From the NCBI GenBank assembly GCA_002633005.1, contig NMRA01000784.1, forward strand, positions 8,943-38,556: a stretch of DNA of 29,614 nt, written 5' to 3'. Shown one piece after another: positions 24,501 through 29,614 of the stretch (the first letter of the stretch is position 1; each line of letters opens with the position of its first letter). A program made the position numbers and the translations under genes. Below the pieces are notes generated by a model. The model worked only from the letters and a program-made list of their open reading frames with translations. It searched no databases and was not told where the DNA came from. Source of the stretch: Phoronis australis (lineage: Eukaryota > Phoronida > Phoronidae).

Positions 24501-24605
24501 GATCACCCGCTTTGACTTACCAAGATTGTATGCTTGGTGTCTGTCAAAGGAATATACTTCGAAAACACAAGCTGCAAGGAGACTTATGCTTAAAAAGCTG
24601 TACAT
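12375..24605 (-). CDS. Gene B: secreted PAN/Apple + triple CTHRC1-like domain protein (11 exons, complete)
   Basis: Spliced CDS on the minus strand: 24308-24605, 23808-23893, 20157-20337, 19398-19562, 17911-17993, 16875-17064, 16329-16478, 15190-15309, 15027-15121, 14012-14219, 12375-12520. The total is 1722 nt, 573 residues plus TAA. All junctions are GT-AG and every codon phase matches. Residues 1-19 are a signal peptide and about 20-99 a PAN/Apple-like module (Cys 50, 54, 60, 72, 77, 96). Three domains like the C-terminal domain of CTHRC1 follow at about 100-243, 244-384 and 425-573, with residues 385-424 a Cys-containing linker. Diagnostic features are an LRVxF strand, RWSFLVNGEPC, a DGIC motif and STGW at 219-222. 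No Gly-X-Y collagen repeat is present, unlike vertebrate CTHRC1. The predicted product is extracellular; its ligand and role are unknown. TATA box and AATAAA lie at sensible distances. An alternative is two genes, split before residue 385, but phase continuity argues for one. Confidence 0.82.
12980..13720 (+). mobile_element. LINE 3' fragment with C-terminal ORF2 region and TGAT-type tail
   Basis: Three frames carry successive pieces of the post-RT region of a LINE: YWTKLLDIEDHRYPLKCYSM and NCNWAHRVKEIVYRY (12995-13130), FKHRVLDCGVQEWQLEIGSS and LAQFRCSGHSLNIEKGRH (13190-13390), then ERICFICC-like and HFMFRCPVL pieces (13410-13470). A hairpin GTAGGC-GAA-GCCTAC (13666-13680) and a tail of TGATAT/TGAT units (13693-13720) close it. 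Frameshifts show it is dead. It sits in intron 10 of gene B, antisense to it. Confidence 0.7.
14012..14219 (-). CDS. Gene B exon 10: central part of CTHRC1-like domain 3
   Basis: The acceptor TTCTATTACAG precedes 14219 and the donor GTGAGT is at 14006-14011; 69 codons plus one base. It encodes SYLRVYYQGNL, CSTWGFLLNGQRC and DPGPIAGGIY. Both cysteines of this block are kept, 12 residues apart as in domain 1. NAT and NDT are possible glycosylation sites. Confidence 0.82.
15027..15121 (-). CDS. Gene B exon 9: start of CTHRC1-like domain 3
   Basis: The acceptor CCCTTTTCAG precedes 15121 and the donor GTAAGA is at 15021-15026; 95 bp, phase 1 to 0, the same length as gene A exon 2. It encodes DLPNGDRICNYYNLQQWYW and ends GSLSF. 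The CNYYNLQQW segment parallels the VQHFYY and VQQKVW segments of domains 1 and 2. Confidence 0.76.
15190..15309 (-). CDS. Gene B exon 8: Cys-containing linker between CTHRC1-like domains 2 and 3
   Basis: Candidate exon with acceptor AAAATATTAG before 15309 and donor GTGCGT at 15184-15189; 120 bp, phase 1 in and out. It encodes TTTGCNKVELMSL, YICVKCPVYP and NTTCE: four cysteines and NSS and NTT glycosylation sites. It resembles no domain I know. Because it is symmetric it could be skipped without shifting frame. The short 68-bp intron after it has a good pyrimidine tract. It is the least certain exon of gene B and could instead open a separate gene. Confidence 0.55.
15797..15893. repeat. 97-bp foldback with 14-15 bp inverted ends
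   Basis: CCCAAGATTGGTGAC at 15797-15811 pairs with GTCACCAATTTGGG at 15880-15893, with one unpaired base. It lies in intron 7 of gene B and may be a short MITE. An unspliced transcript could form a hairpin here. Confidence 0.45.
16329..16478 (-). CDS. Gene B exon 7: C-terminal part of CTHRC1-like domain 2
   Basis: The acceptor GCTCTTTTAG precedes 16478 and the donor GTATGT is at 16323-16328; 150 bp, phase 1 in and out. It encodes LDGICRGLPSG, VSLQVYS and STANRWIVEEI. STANRW replaces STGW, and the Cys of the EPC motif is absent (VYS instead). Confidence 0.78.
16875..17064 (-). CDS. Gene B exon 6: central part of CTHRC1-like domain 2
   Basis: The acceptor TATCCAG precedes 17064 and the donor GTAAGT is at 16869-16874; 63 codons plus one base. 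It encodes AVHVVFLGTFVL, LTRWTIYFNGNTC and DPGPVNGIL. The Cys before RW, present in domains 1 and 3, is missing here. Confidence 0.8.
17911..17993 (-). CDS. Gene B exon 5: start of CTHRC1-like domain 2
   Basis: The acceptor TATTTGCAG precedes 17993 and the donor GTAGGA is at 17905-17910; 83 bp, phase 1 to 0. It encodes RCPLLSRFNVQQKVWLG and ends GTLW. It retains one codon less than gene A exon 5. Confidence 0.7.
18280..18497. repeat. Two tandem copies of a 108-bp unit in intron 4 of gene B
   Basis: AATAGCAAAAATATTTCAG begins at 18280 and again at 18388. The two units differ at only a few positions, indicating recent duplication. The minus-strand open frame across it (repeated YFWQMSLRLSFSLHG) is a by-product, not a gene. 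Confidence 0.85.
19398..19562 (-). CDS. Gene B exon 4: C-terminal part of CTHRC1-like domain 1
   Basis: The acceptor GCGACAG precedes 19562 and the donor GTAAAC is at 19392-19397; 165 bp, phase 1 in and out. It encodes IDGICDDIPMG, VQFAVEPC, STGW and ISITLEEN-like ends (here LSITLEEN). STGW followed by a hydrophobic strand and acidic residues is the clearest CTHRC1 signature in the window. Confidence 0.84.
19979..20100. repeat. Imperfect tandem repeats around TTTTATTGACATTTTT
   Basis: Three related segments start at about 19980, 20016 and 20072, the last two also sharing AATAAATTAATTGTTGCGTT-like ends. AT-rich, in intron 3 of gene B. Confidence 0.4.
20157..20337 (-). CDS. Gene B exon 3: central part of CTHRC1-like domain 1
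   Basis: The acceptor ATTTTTCAG precedes 20337 and the donor GTAAGT is at 20151-20156; 60 codons plus one base. It encodes LRVQFRGVLGAVCTRW, SFLVNGEPC and PGSIEMWW, which match the CTHRC1 C-terminal domain in order and spacing. NQT is a potential glycosylation site. Confidence 0.84.
20830..21004 (+). mobile_element. 5'-truncated LINE 3' tail with terminal hairpin
   Basis: A T-rich stretch is followed by an imperfect hairpin, TGAGGGCCCCAT at 20917 pairing with ATGGGGCTACCCTCA at 20947-20961, then an A-rich tail of AATAAA-like units to 21004. This hairpin-plus-tail layout is typical of CR1/L2-like LINE 3' ends. No coding part remains. It lies in intron 2 of gene B. Confidence 0.5.
21505..21705. 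repeat. Cluster of eight near-palindromic CCAnnTGG-type motifs
   Basis: CCCAGTTGGG, ACCACGTGGC, GCCACTTGGC, CCCACTTGGT, CCCAGTTGGT, CCCATTTGGT (twice) and GCCACTTAGT occur within 200 bp. The last four are spaced 25 bp apart. Several extend to a longer palindrome of the form GTACCCATTTGGTAC. Confidence 0.55.
21949..22074. mobile_element. TIR element, copy 2
   Basis: It begins GTTCAGTAACGTTAGAACC and ends TCCTAGCGCTGCTGAAC. It is collinear with 10341-10479 with small indels, and contains no coding capacity. It lies in intron 2 of gene B. Confidence 0.55.
23808..23893 (-). CDS. Gene B exon 2: start of CTHRC1-like domain 1
   Basis: The acceptor CTTTCAG precedes 23893 and the donor GTTCGT is at 23802-23807; 86 bp, phase 1 to 0. 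It encodes EKCTDTGATNVQHFYYPGF and ends EGILK. It pairs with gene A exon 2, but three codons shorter near the acceptor. Confidence 0.78.
24308..24605 (-). CDS. Gene B exon 1: signal peptide + PAN/Apple-like module
   Basis: ATG is at 24605-24603. The signal peptide is the first 19 residues, rich in Leu and Ala, ending VYS. The following module has Cys at 50, 54, 60, 72, 77 and 96 with CGDACLRDDGC, CFSFN and ICRLFPC, as in PAN/Apple folds. The donor GTAAG is at 24303-24307, phase 1. Confidence 0.85.
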
Positions 24606-24985
24606 TTATGTTTCTTAGAGCGGGTCAGTAGGCAGCGTTTCATAGAAGTGAGTCCAGTCACCTGTTTGGTTTCCCTTTAAATAGAGAGCGTAATTGGCAT
24701 TGATTTTTGGAAGACACGAGAGGTTGGCAGCTAAGTATTTTCTAAAATTATTACTTAAATGTCATATTGAGAGGGTCCTATCACTCATATAGTGACACGG
24801 GGTAATAGTTACTTAATTCAAACATTAGAAACTCAATCACTCGAAATAAAAAAACTTCTTGTTCCAATCTTGTTCAATTTCTAAAAAGTAAAGCGTGAGC
24901 ACATTTAATAGAAAATCAGTGCAAAAACAAACCGTAAAACAAACGTTGTGATGGTAACGCAGACCCCCTAGTAACTGAATATATG
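24606..24985 (-). promoter_or_regulatory. 5' flank of gene B, conserved with gene A
   Basis: Counterpart of 7854-8196. Similarity runs from the ATG to GTAACTGAA at about 24979, with indels. The distal end of the match is the same in both copies. Confidence 0.55.
24675..24683 (-). promoter_or_regulatory. TATA-like box of gene B
   Basis: The minus-strand TATTTAAAG lies 70-78 bp above the gene B ATG, in the flank homologous to that of gene A. It sits directly below the shared word reading TCCAAAAATCAATGC on the minus strand. Confidence 0.6.
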
Positions 24986-26540
24986 TAAAGTAACACATGT
25001 GCAAATTTGTGATTTATGGATCTTTGCTGTAAATGTGTTCTTTTACACCATCCCGTGTAATCACGAGTTTTCTACCGCCCCTTTCCCTCCGCTTTTCTTT
25101 CGTCATCATTATGTTCATGTCAATCGTCACACACACATACTGTATTCTCTCGACGCCGCTAGTCACCATTCTCTGCCTTCAATTGTCCGCTATCCATGTA
25201 GCTAGTTCACTCAAAGTCTTCAAGCTTGTCTTTACACAACGAAAATTCCCAGTTTCCTCTCAAGATTTTTGGAATTATTTCCCTGATCTTTCATGTCTCA
25301 AATGTAATAATGCAAATTTAGAGTTATGAATTTCATTGGAGATTTTTGGTTCGTTCTCGTGATTTTAAAAAATGGCCCTCGTGTTGTTCGAAACTTGGAA
25401 TAATTTGAATTTTAAGAGCAATTCTTGTGCATGATTTGCATGCCTCCAGAATGACGTCACGAAATCACCATCACACCGAATTGTACGTTTCTAGGTAACC
25501 ATGATTTCCTCTATTTTAGGGATGACGTCACGATATAAATATTAGGGTTAAAGTCGGACATTTGTTTTTACATAACGATTTTCACTCACATGGCGATAAG
25601 CATTTTAGGGTTTTGGATGTCAATTCAAGTAGCAATTTTTGAGCGGATCATTCATGTTGCGAAGAGATGATTTCGGTACGAAATGATGGTCTTATAGGAC
25701 CTGCAATCAGCGTTATATTTGACACTAATGGATTTCACTCGTATGAACGTTATGAAACTTAATAACAACTTCCGTAAGTGTGGCGGAGAGGTGATTACCC
25801 GCTTATCAAACATGCGTTTTGCTGTGATGAAGTTCACTCGAATGATGATATTAATATTAGTGTCATGGAATTGAAATAGTAATTTCAAAATGGACTACCT
25901 CACGGACATACAAGAGATGTACTGTACGTCTCATTTATTGTTGGTCTTAGAACTTGCAGTGAGTAACCTTCTCTGACTGGAAAGAACACCAATTTGGGGT
26001 GTTTGACCATCTACATACTGGCCAAGGCATCGGGAATGTTAGAGACGATCTTATGTCTCGGCTATAATTTTGTTTATTTGCAAATTTTTTTGTTTATTAC
26101 CTAGCTACTTCTGCATACTGGAGGCACGGAATTTCTCAATTCTGACTTATTTATCCTGCTCCATGTAGTTTACTCAAATGGCGGCCACATTTGTATGAAC
26201 GGTTTAATTTGCAAGATTGGGAATTCCAATAACACTTTTCGCATTGTTCCTGTATATTTATTTTCTTTTATCCCAGCTCTAAACTGCTGTGGCGCCTTGC
26301 GTTTTGACGTGATCTCAGTTACAAGACCGTTTTACGGCCGAAGATGTAGGCTTGTACGACTGTACCTGTCATGGTGTGAAGCATCACGTGTTTTTGAATA
26401 GTATCAGTTATTATTTCATTTAATTTTGTTTTGTTTGTTTGTTGCTGTTATTGTCGTCGTTGTTGTTGTTGTTTTTTCTGACTTTCAACTGATATATAAT
26501 TTCATCAAAGGCGAGCCGTTTCTTTTCGTACCATCTGAAC
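24986..26540. other. Intergenic upstream of gene B
   Basis: No supported gene. Two exact CRE octamers (TGACGTCA) occur at 25452-25459 and 25523-25530. From 25640 to 26240 there are short similarities to 8970-9820. A TTG/TTGT-rich run lies at about 26425-26478. Confidence 0.45.
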
Positions 26541-26545
26541 TACTG

Positions 26546-26687
26546 CATGGGCGGCGCAGCACTGAAAAATGGGGGGCTAAAGCCCCCTCAGCACCCCTGT
26601 GGTCACCACCTCTGGACTATGTGCGGCGTAGCACTGAAAAAAGTGGAGGGCTATAGCCCACCAGCCCCCTATGGTGCGCCGCCCATG
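26546..26687. mobile_element. 142-bp non-autonomous DNA element with TIRs and 5-bp target duplication
   Basis: It starts CATGGGCGGCGCA and ends TGCGCCGCCCATG, a perfect 13-bp inverted repeat, flanked by TACTG at 26541-26545 and 26688-26692. Inside, a segment starting GCGGCGCAGCACTGAAAA at 26551 recurs at 26623 as GCGGCGTAGCACTGAAAA, 72 bp later, each followed by a small GGGCTA/TAGCCC-type hairpin. The superfamily is not identified. Confidence 0.65.
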
Positions 26688-27204
26688 TACTGGGGTTTCT
26701 GTTTAATATCGAAATATGGCGTCCTGTAAGCGACAAGATACTTACATCAACCAAACGCACGTTTAACGCATCTTTAAAAAGTTTATGTACCAACGCCTTT
26801 CAAGTTCGCGAAAGGTATGCGTTGAACAAAAGCGAAACATGCTATCTGTTACTCCCAATAACTACAACGCAAATTCTGACCTTCTTTGAATCACCTCTTC
26901 AAATTATGAAAGATGACCCACGGTCATTTGTGAAAAGCAATTTTAAGGTACAACCGGTGAATCTACAATACCTTTTCATACATGGGCGAAATTTTTGGAA
27001 AAAGGGCAATTCACTGAGATGTTCGCAGCAGTACACGGCAAAAGGTGGCGTTTTGGCAAGACGCGGTGCAAAATCTTGAGACTTTCAGTTATAAAAAGAG
27101 AGCTTTGATCTTGTTGTTAACACAAAATCTGCGCCGGAATGGTGACTGCCTTTTCGTGTGATACGAGGTTGCACATCTTGCCTTTCAATAAACATGCGCG
27201 CACT

Positions 27205-27360
27205 GTAATGTCACGGTTTCATTGACTAATGAAGCCATGCACTCTTATCAGTCCATGGAAAGTCATGGTTTCATCAAGTAATGAAAATTGGCACTATTCC
27301 GAGTCCATGTAATGTCGTGGTTTCACCAGCCTATGAAACCACGCACTTCTCTACGTCTTT
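27205..27360. repeat. Three tandem copies of a 52-bp unit, each with an internal hairpin
   Basis: Units begin at 27205 (GTAATGTCACGGTTTCA), 27257 (GGAAAGTCATGGTTTCA) and 27309 (GTAATGTCGTGGTTTCA), exactly 52 bp apart. In the third, GTGGTTTCA pairs perfectly with TGAAACCAC. In the others the arms are partly degraded. Confidence 0.7.
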
Positions 27361-27947
27361 GTGCTGTAATGCCGACTGTCCTGGTAAACTGCAAATCTGC
27401 AACGACCCGCTTCTGTCGTTCCACCCCCGGGCCTGAGGCCGCCTTGTTTGCTAACCGGGCTGCTACCCTGTAACCCTGTTACTTTCATCATCTTAACCCG
27501 TACCGTGGCATATGTCAAACAAAAATTGATCATGCAATTGTACCCTTGTTTTGCTACCGATGAACCTTTCTTTTGTTAAAATTTACCGAAAGTTATGTCC
27601 CAGTTAACAGCAAATTGATATAAAGTCAAAAATCAAATTCTACTTTAAGACAATAATACTTTTGCGGGCTTGTGAATATTTGTTCAAATGGTCCTCCATA
27701 ACATTTATCTTGCTCTCAAAGTGCCACTGACGGCCGAACGTTAAAGACGCAATAGTTGGGTTTCATGACGAGGACTCAGGTAACAAGATCAACTGAGGAC
27801 TGGAGCTGATTTGCATAAGTTTTGACAAGGTCTCGTGTCACCCCTGCATAACCGCGAGAGAGGGAGGCAAGGTACCTCGCCAATACGGCACTTCACAACT
27901 CCGATCATTTTTAATATTAACTTTACATTTAGTATTAATTCTATTAT
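27361..27947. other. Intergenic, downstream of gene D
   Basis: No recognised gene or repeat. A minus-strand open frame enters from the gene D side and ends at 27789; see findings. Confidence 0.4.
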
Positions 27948-27953
27948 TTTATT
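27948..27953 (-). terminator. Polyadenylation signal AATAAA of gene D
   Basis: The plus-strand TTTATT at 27948-27953 reads AATAAA on the minus strand, about 165 nt after the tentative gene D stop, in an AT-rich stretch typical of a 3' UTR but also rich in chance matches. Confidence 0.35.
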
Positions 27954-28116
27954 ATCACAGAGATTTTCGAGTACTTTCAAGTGAATTGAAATTAAAAAGT
28001 AACGAGATAACAGGAAATACAAAGTAATAACAATTAAAATATTAAAAATAGAAATTGACGACAAAGTCGAATGCCCACGTGTAAACACAATATTATGTTG
28101 TACACTTTGAAAATGT

Positions 28117-28256
28117 CTAATCGCCGTCTGTGTCGCTAGTATCTGTGTCGGTTTCACTCTCCACCTTCCCTCGCCAGTTGATGTGACTTCCCGCCTTGTG
28201 TTTTTGCCAGACGATAAACTTGATGGGATCGAAGTACATGTTAATGAGCTCACAAC
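28117..28256 (-). CDS. Gene D terminal exon (tentative), acidic C-terminus
   Basis: The acceptor TTTTCTTCAG precedes 28256. In the phase that takes one base from the previous exon it encodes 45 codons: CELINMYFDPIKFIVW, a basic stretch, then a Ser/Thr/Asp/Glu tail ending DTDGD and TAG at 28119-28117. AATAAA follows at 27953-27948. The product is not recognised. Another frame through the same region stays open to 27789, so the frame choice rests on phase agreement with the upstream candidates. Confidence 0.42.
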
Positions 28257-28613
28257 CTGAAGAAAATATACAAGAGTCATTGAGTATCTTCGATCACCAT
28301 ACACTGAAAATATGATGGTATATTGGCGGAGTTGAGGAAGCATAGTTGTGAACCTTCTATTTAGACTCTAATTTTATCATTTTAAGTACCCTAGAAACCC
28401 AGTGCCTTTAACAATGGGTACATTTGTACACGGCGCAATATTCCAGCCGCCACGTTGACCTCTTCCCAGTAGTAATAAACAATTAATTAGAGGTCGCCAC
28501 TAAAGAAAAATAATAGTGTGCTTTAATTGAATAAAACATGCAGACGAAGATCCTGTCAAGTTACTTTTCATCAATTTACCACAGCTGTCCTCATGACTTT
28601 CCAAGAAACTTAC

Positions 28614-28622
28614 CCTTGGTAT
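28614..28622 (-). CDS. Gene D possible 9-nt microexon
   Basis: Minus strand: a tract of eight T then GCAG, the nine bases ATACCAAGG, then GTAAGT. Both splice sites are strong for such a short interval. In the phase fitting the neighbours it adds D-T-K-G across the junctions. It may be a chance pairing of splice motifs. Confidence 0.3.
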
Positions 28623-29033
28623 CTGCAAAAAAAACAATAGTTATTACAGAGCTGCGAAACGGTATTACAAATATAAGATATTCTCGATTCCTACTGTACG
28701 AGGAAAGCTTGCATAAAGATTTCAAGAAGTCTATAGCATCGGTGGATATATGAAACTTCATAAGGAATAGCTCTCTCGTATCAAACCTTAGGTTGACATG
28801 TGATCATAAAACCTGCAAAGGTTGGATGTACTTTTGGTTACGACTATATGCAACGCTATATTCCACTGAATTATCGAGAGACAAACTAAGCATTTTAACC
28901 AAATTAGTTGTCTGAACACGAGAATTTTCATTTTGTGAAATTCTGTAGGTACATGTTCATGTCGACGTGCGCTTTGCACATGTAGGATAGAACAGACCGA
29001 CTCTGCTTTTCTTTGCTGTCACTGAAGAAGTAC

Positions 29034-29109
29034 CTGTCAGACTCCAATGGGAAGACGCCGTAACTTGGGCAACGTTTGGTTGAAGAGTCTTACGTATGGT
29101 TCCGAGTAA
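29034..29109 (-). CDS. Gene D candidate internal exon
   Basis: The acceptor GCTTTGGCAG precedes 29109 and the donor GTACTT is at 29028-29033; 25 codons plus one base, phase 0 to 1. The open frame reads LLGTIRKTLQPNVAQVTASS and ends HWSLT. It joins in frame to the microexon and terminal exon. No family is recognised. Confidence 0.32.
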
Positions 29110-29480
29110 CTGCCAAAGCAAATACATAAGTGTAGGACTACAGTTACTTTTAAAAGGCAGTAGTGTCCATCAACTGTAAGTTAGCAGTGAGGCTTTACTG
29201 TATCGACATCAGTTAAAATTTCAATACAAATAAAAAAGAATACACGGGCTTAATAATACCCTCATGATTGAGAAATATATAAAACTTATTGAAAAAATAC
29301 TATTGTAAAACATTCATTTAAATTCTGATTTAATTCGACAATTACAAGCACAACAATTGACTTTTTCGCTGAAACTAATCAGCACTACATGTATATGCAT
29401 GTACCTCAACCTTTGCTTTGCCGCACTAGTGTGAACTTAAACCACTGCTCATATTCAAAATACATGTCCGCCTTACCTTT

Positions 29481-29592
29481 CTACCTTGATGATTGCCCGC
29501 TAGAGGGCAGTCCAAAAACTGAATGGCTGACTTCGTTGGTTCCATTTTGCTAATCAATGCACCGACGTTAGCGAAAAACCTGTTGGAATGAA
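29481..29592 (-). CDS. Gene D candidate exon at the right edge
   Basis: An open minus-strand frame ends at a GTAAGG donor at 29475-29480 in phase 0, fitting the exon at 29034-29109. It begins either after the acceptor CATTCCAACAG (before 29592) or at an internal ATG at 29549-29547 (MEPTKSAIQFLDCPLAG). It overlaps a CTCF-like motif and may be a first exon, a UTR or not coding. Confidence 0.28.
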
Positions 29593-29614
29593 AAAGGCCA
29601 ATTCTCACATTAAT

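Noticed and set aside
369-24605. Collagen Gly-X-Y repeats expected from CTHRC1 relatives
   Set aside because: I looked for an exon with consecutive Gly-X-Y triplets in both genes and found none in the visible parts.
1-29614. tRNA, rRNA, CRISPR array or bacterial operon
   Set aside because: No tRNA cloverleaf or rRNA core was recognised by eye. Repeats are irregular and eukaryotic in type, and genes are split by introns.

Overview
This is nuclear DNA from an animal. Protein-coding sequence is split into short exons (mostly 80-300 bp) with GT-AG introns. Promoters carry TATA boxes, 3' ends carry AATAAA signals, and the rest is full of decayed LINE fragments, short foldback (MITE-like) repeats and microsatellites. 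No bacterial, viral or organellar gene is seen. The AT-rich sequence, frequent ACATGTA words, a THAP-finger relic and secreted proteins built from repeated CTHRC1-type domains point to a non-vertebrate metazoan. I lean to an anthozoan cnidarian (coral or anemone); a lancelet or similar invertebrate remains possible. I cannot name the species.

The main content is a pair of tandem paralogous genes on the minus strand. Gene B (24605 down to 12375) is complete in my reading: 11 exons, 573 codons, every splice junction GT-AG and in phase. It encodes a secreted protein with a signal peptide, a PAN/Apple-like six-cysteine module and three successive domains resembling the C-terminal domain of CTHRC1, with no collagen repeats. 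Each CTHRC1-like domain is made by a three-exon cassette with intron phases 1-0-1-1. Gene A (7853 down to beyond the left edge) has the same exon order for its first six exons, with exon 1 about 71% identical in protein to gene B exon 1. About 350 bp of 5' flank, including the TATA region, is also similar between the two genes.

At the right edge (28117-29605) a third minus-strand gene (gene D) may end. It has a terminal exon with an acidic tail, a possible 9-nt microexon and two more candidate exons. Its family is not recognised and the model is tentative.

The space between genes A and B (7907-12346) holds a pyrimidine-rich microsatellite, a 486-bp near-identical duplication split by a single N (probably an assembly artefact), a TIR element and a decayed LINE reverse transcriptase. 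Introns hold a frameshifted THAP finger (2526-2735), foldback elements, a LINE C-terminal fragment (about 12980-13720), a LINE 3' tail (about 20830-21004) and small tandem repeats. The region from 24986 to 27947 has no convincing gene. It contains a 142-bp inverted-terminal-repeat element with a 5-bp target duplication and a three-unit 52-bp tandem repeat with internal hairpins.
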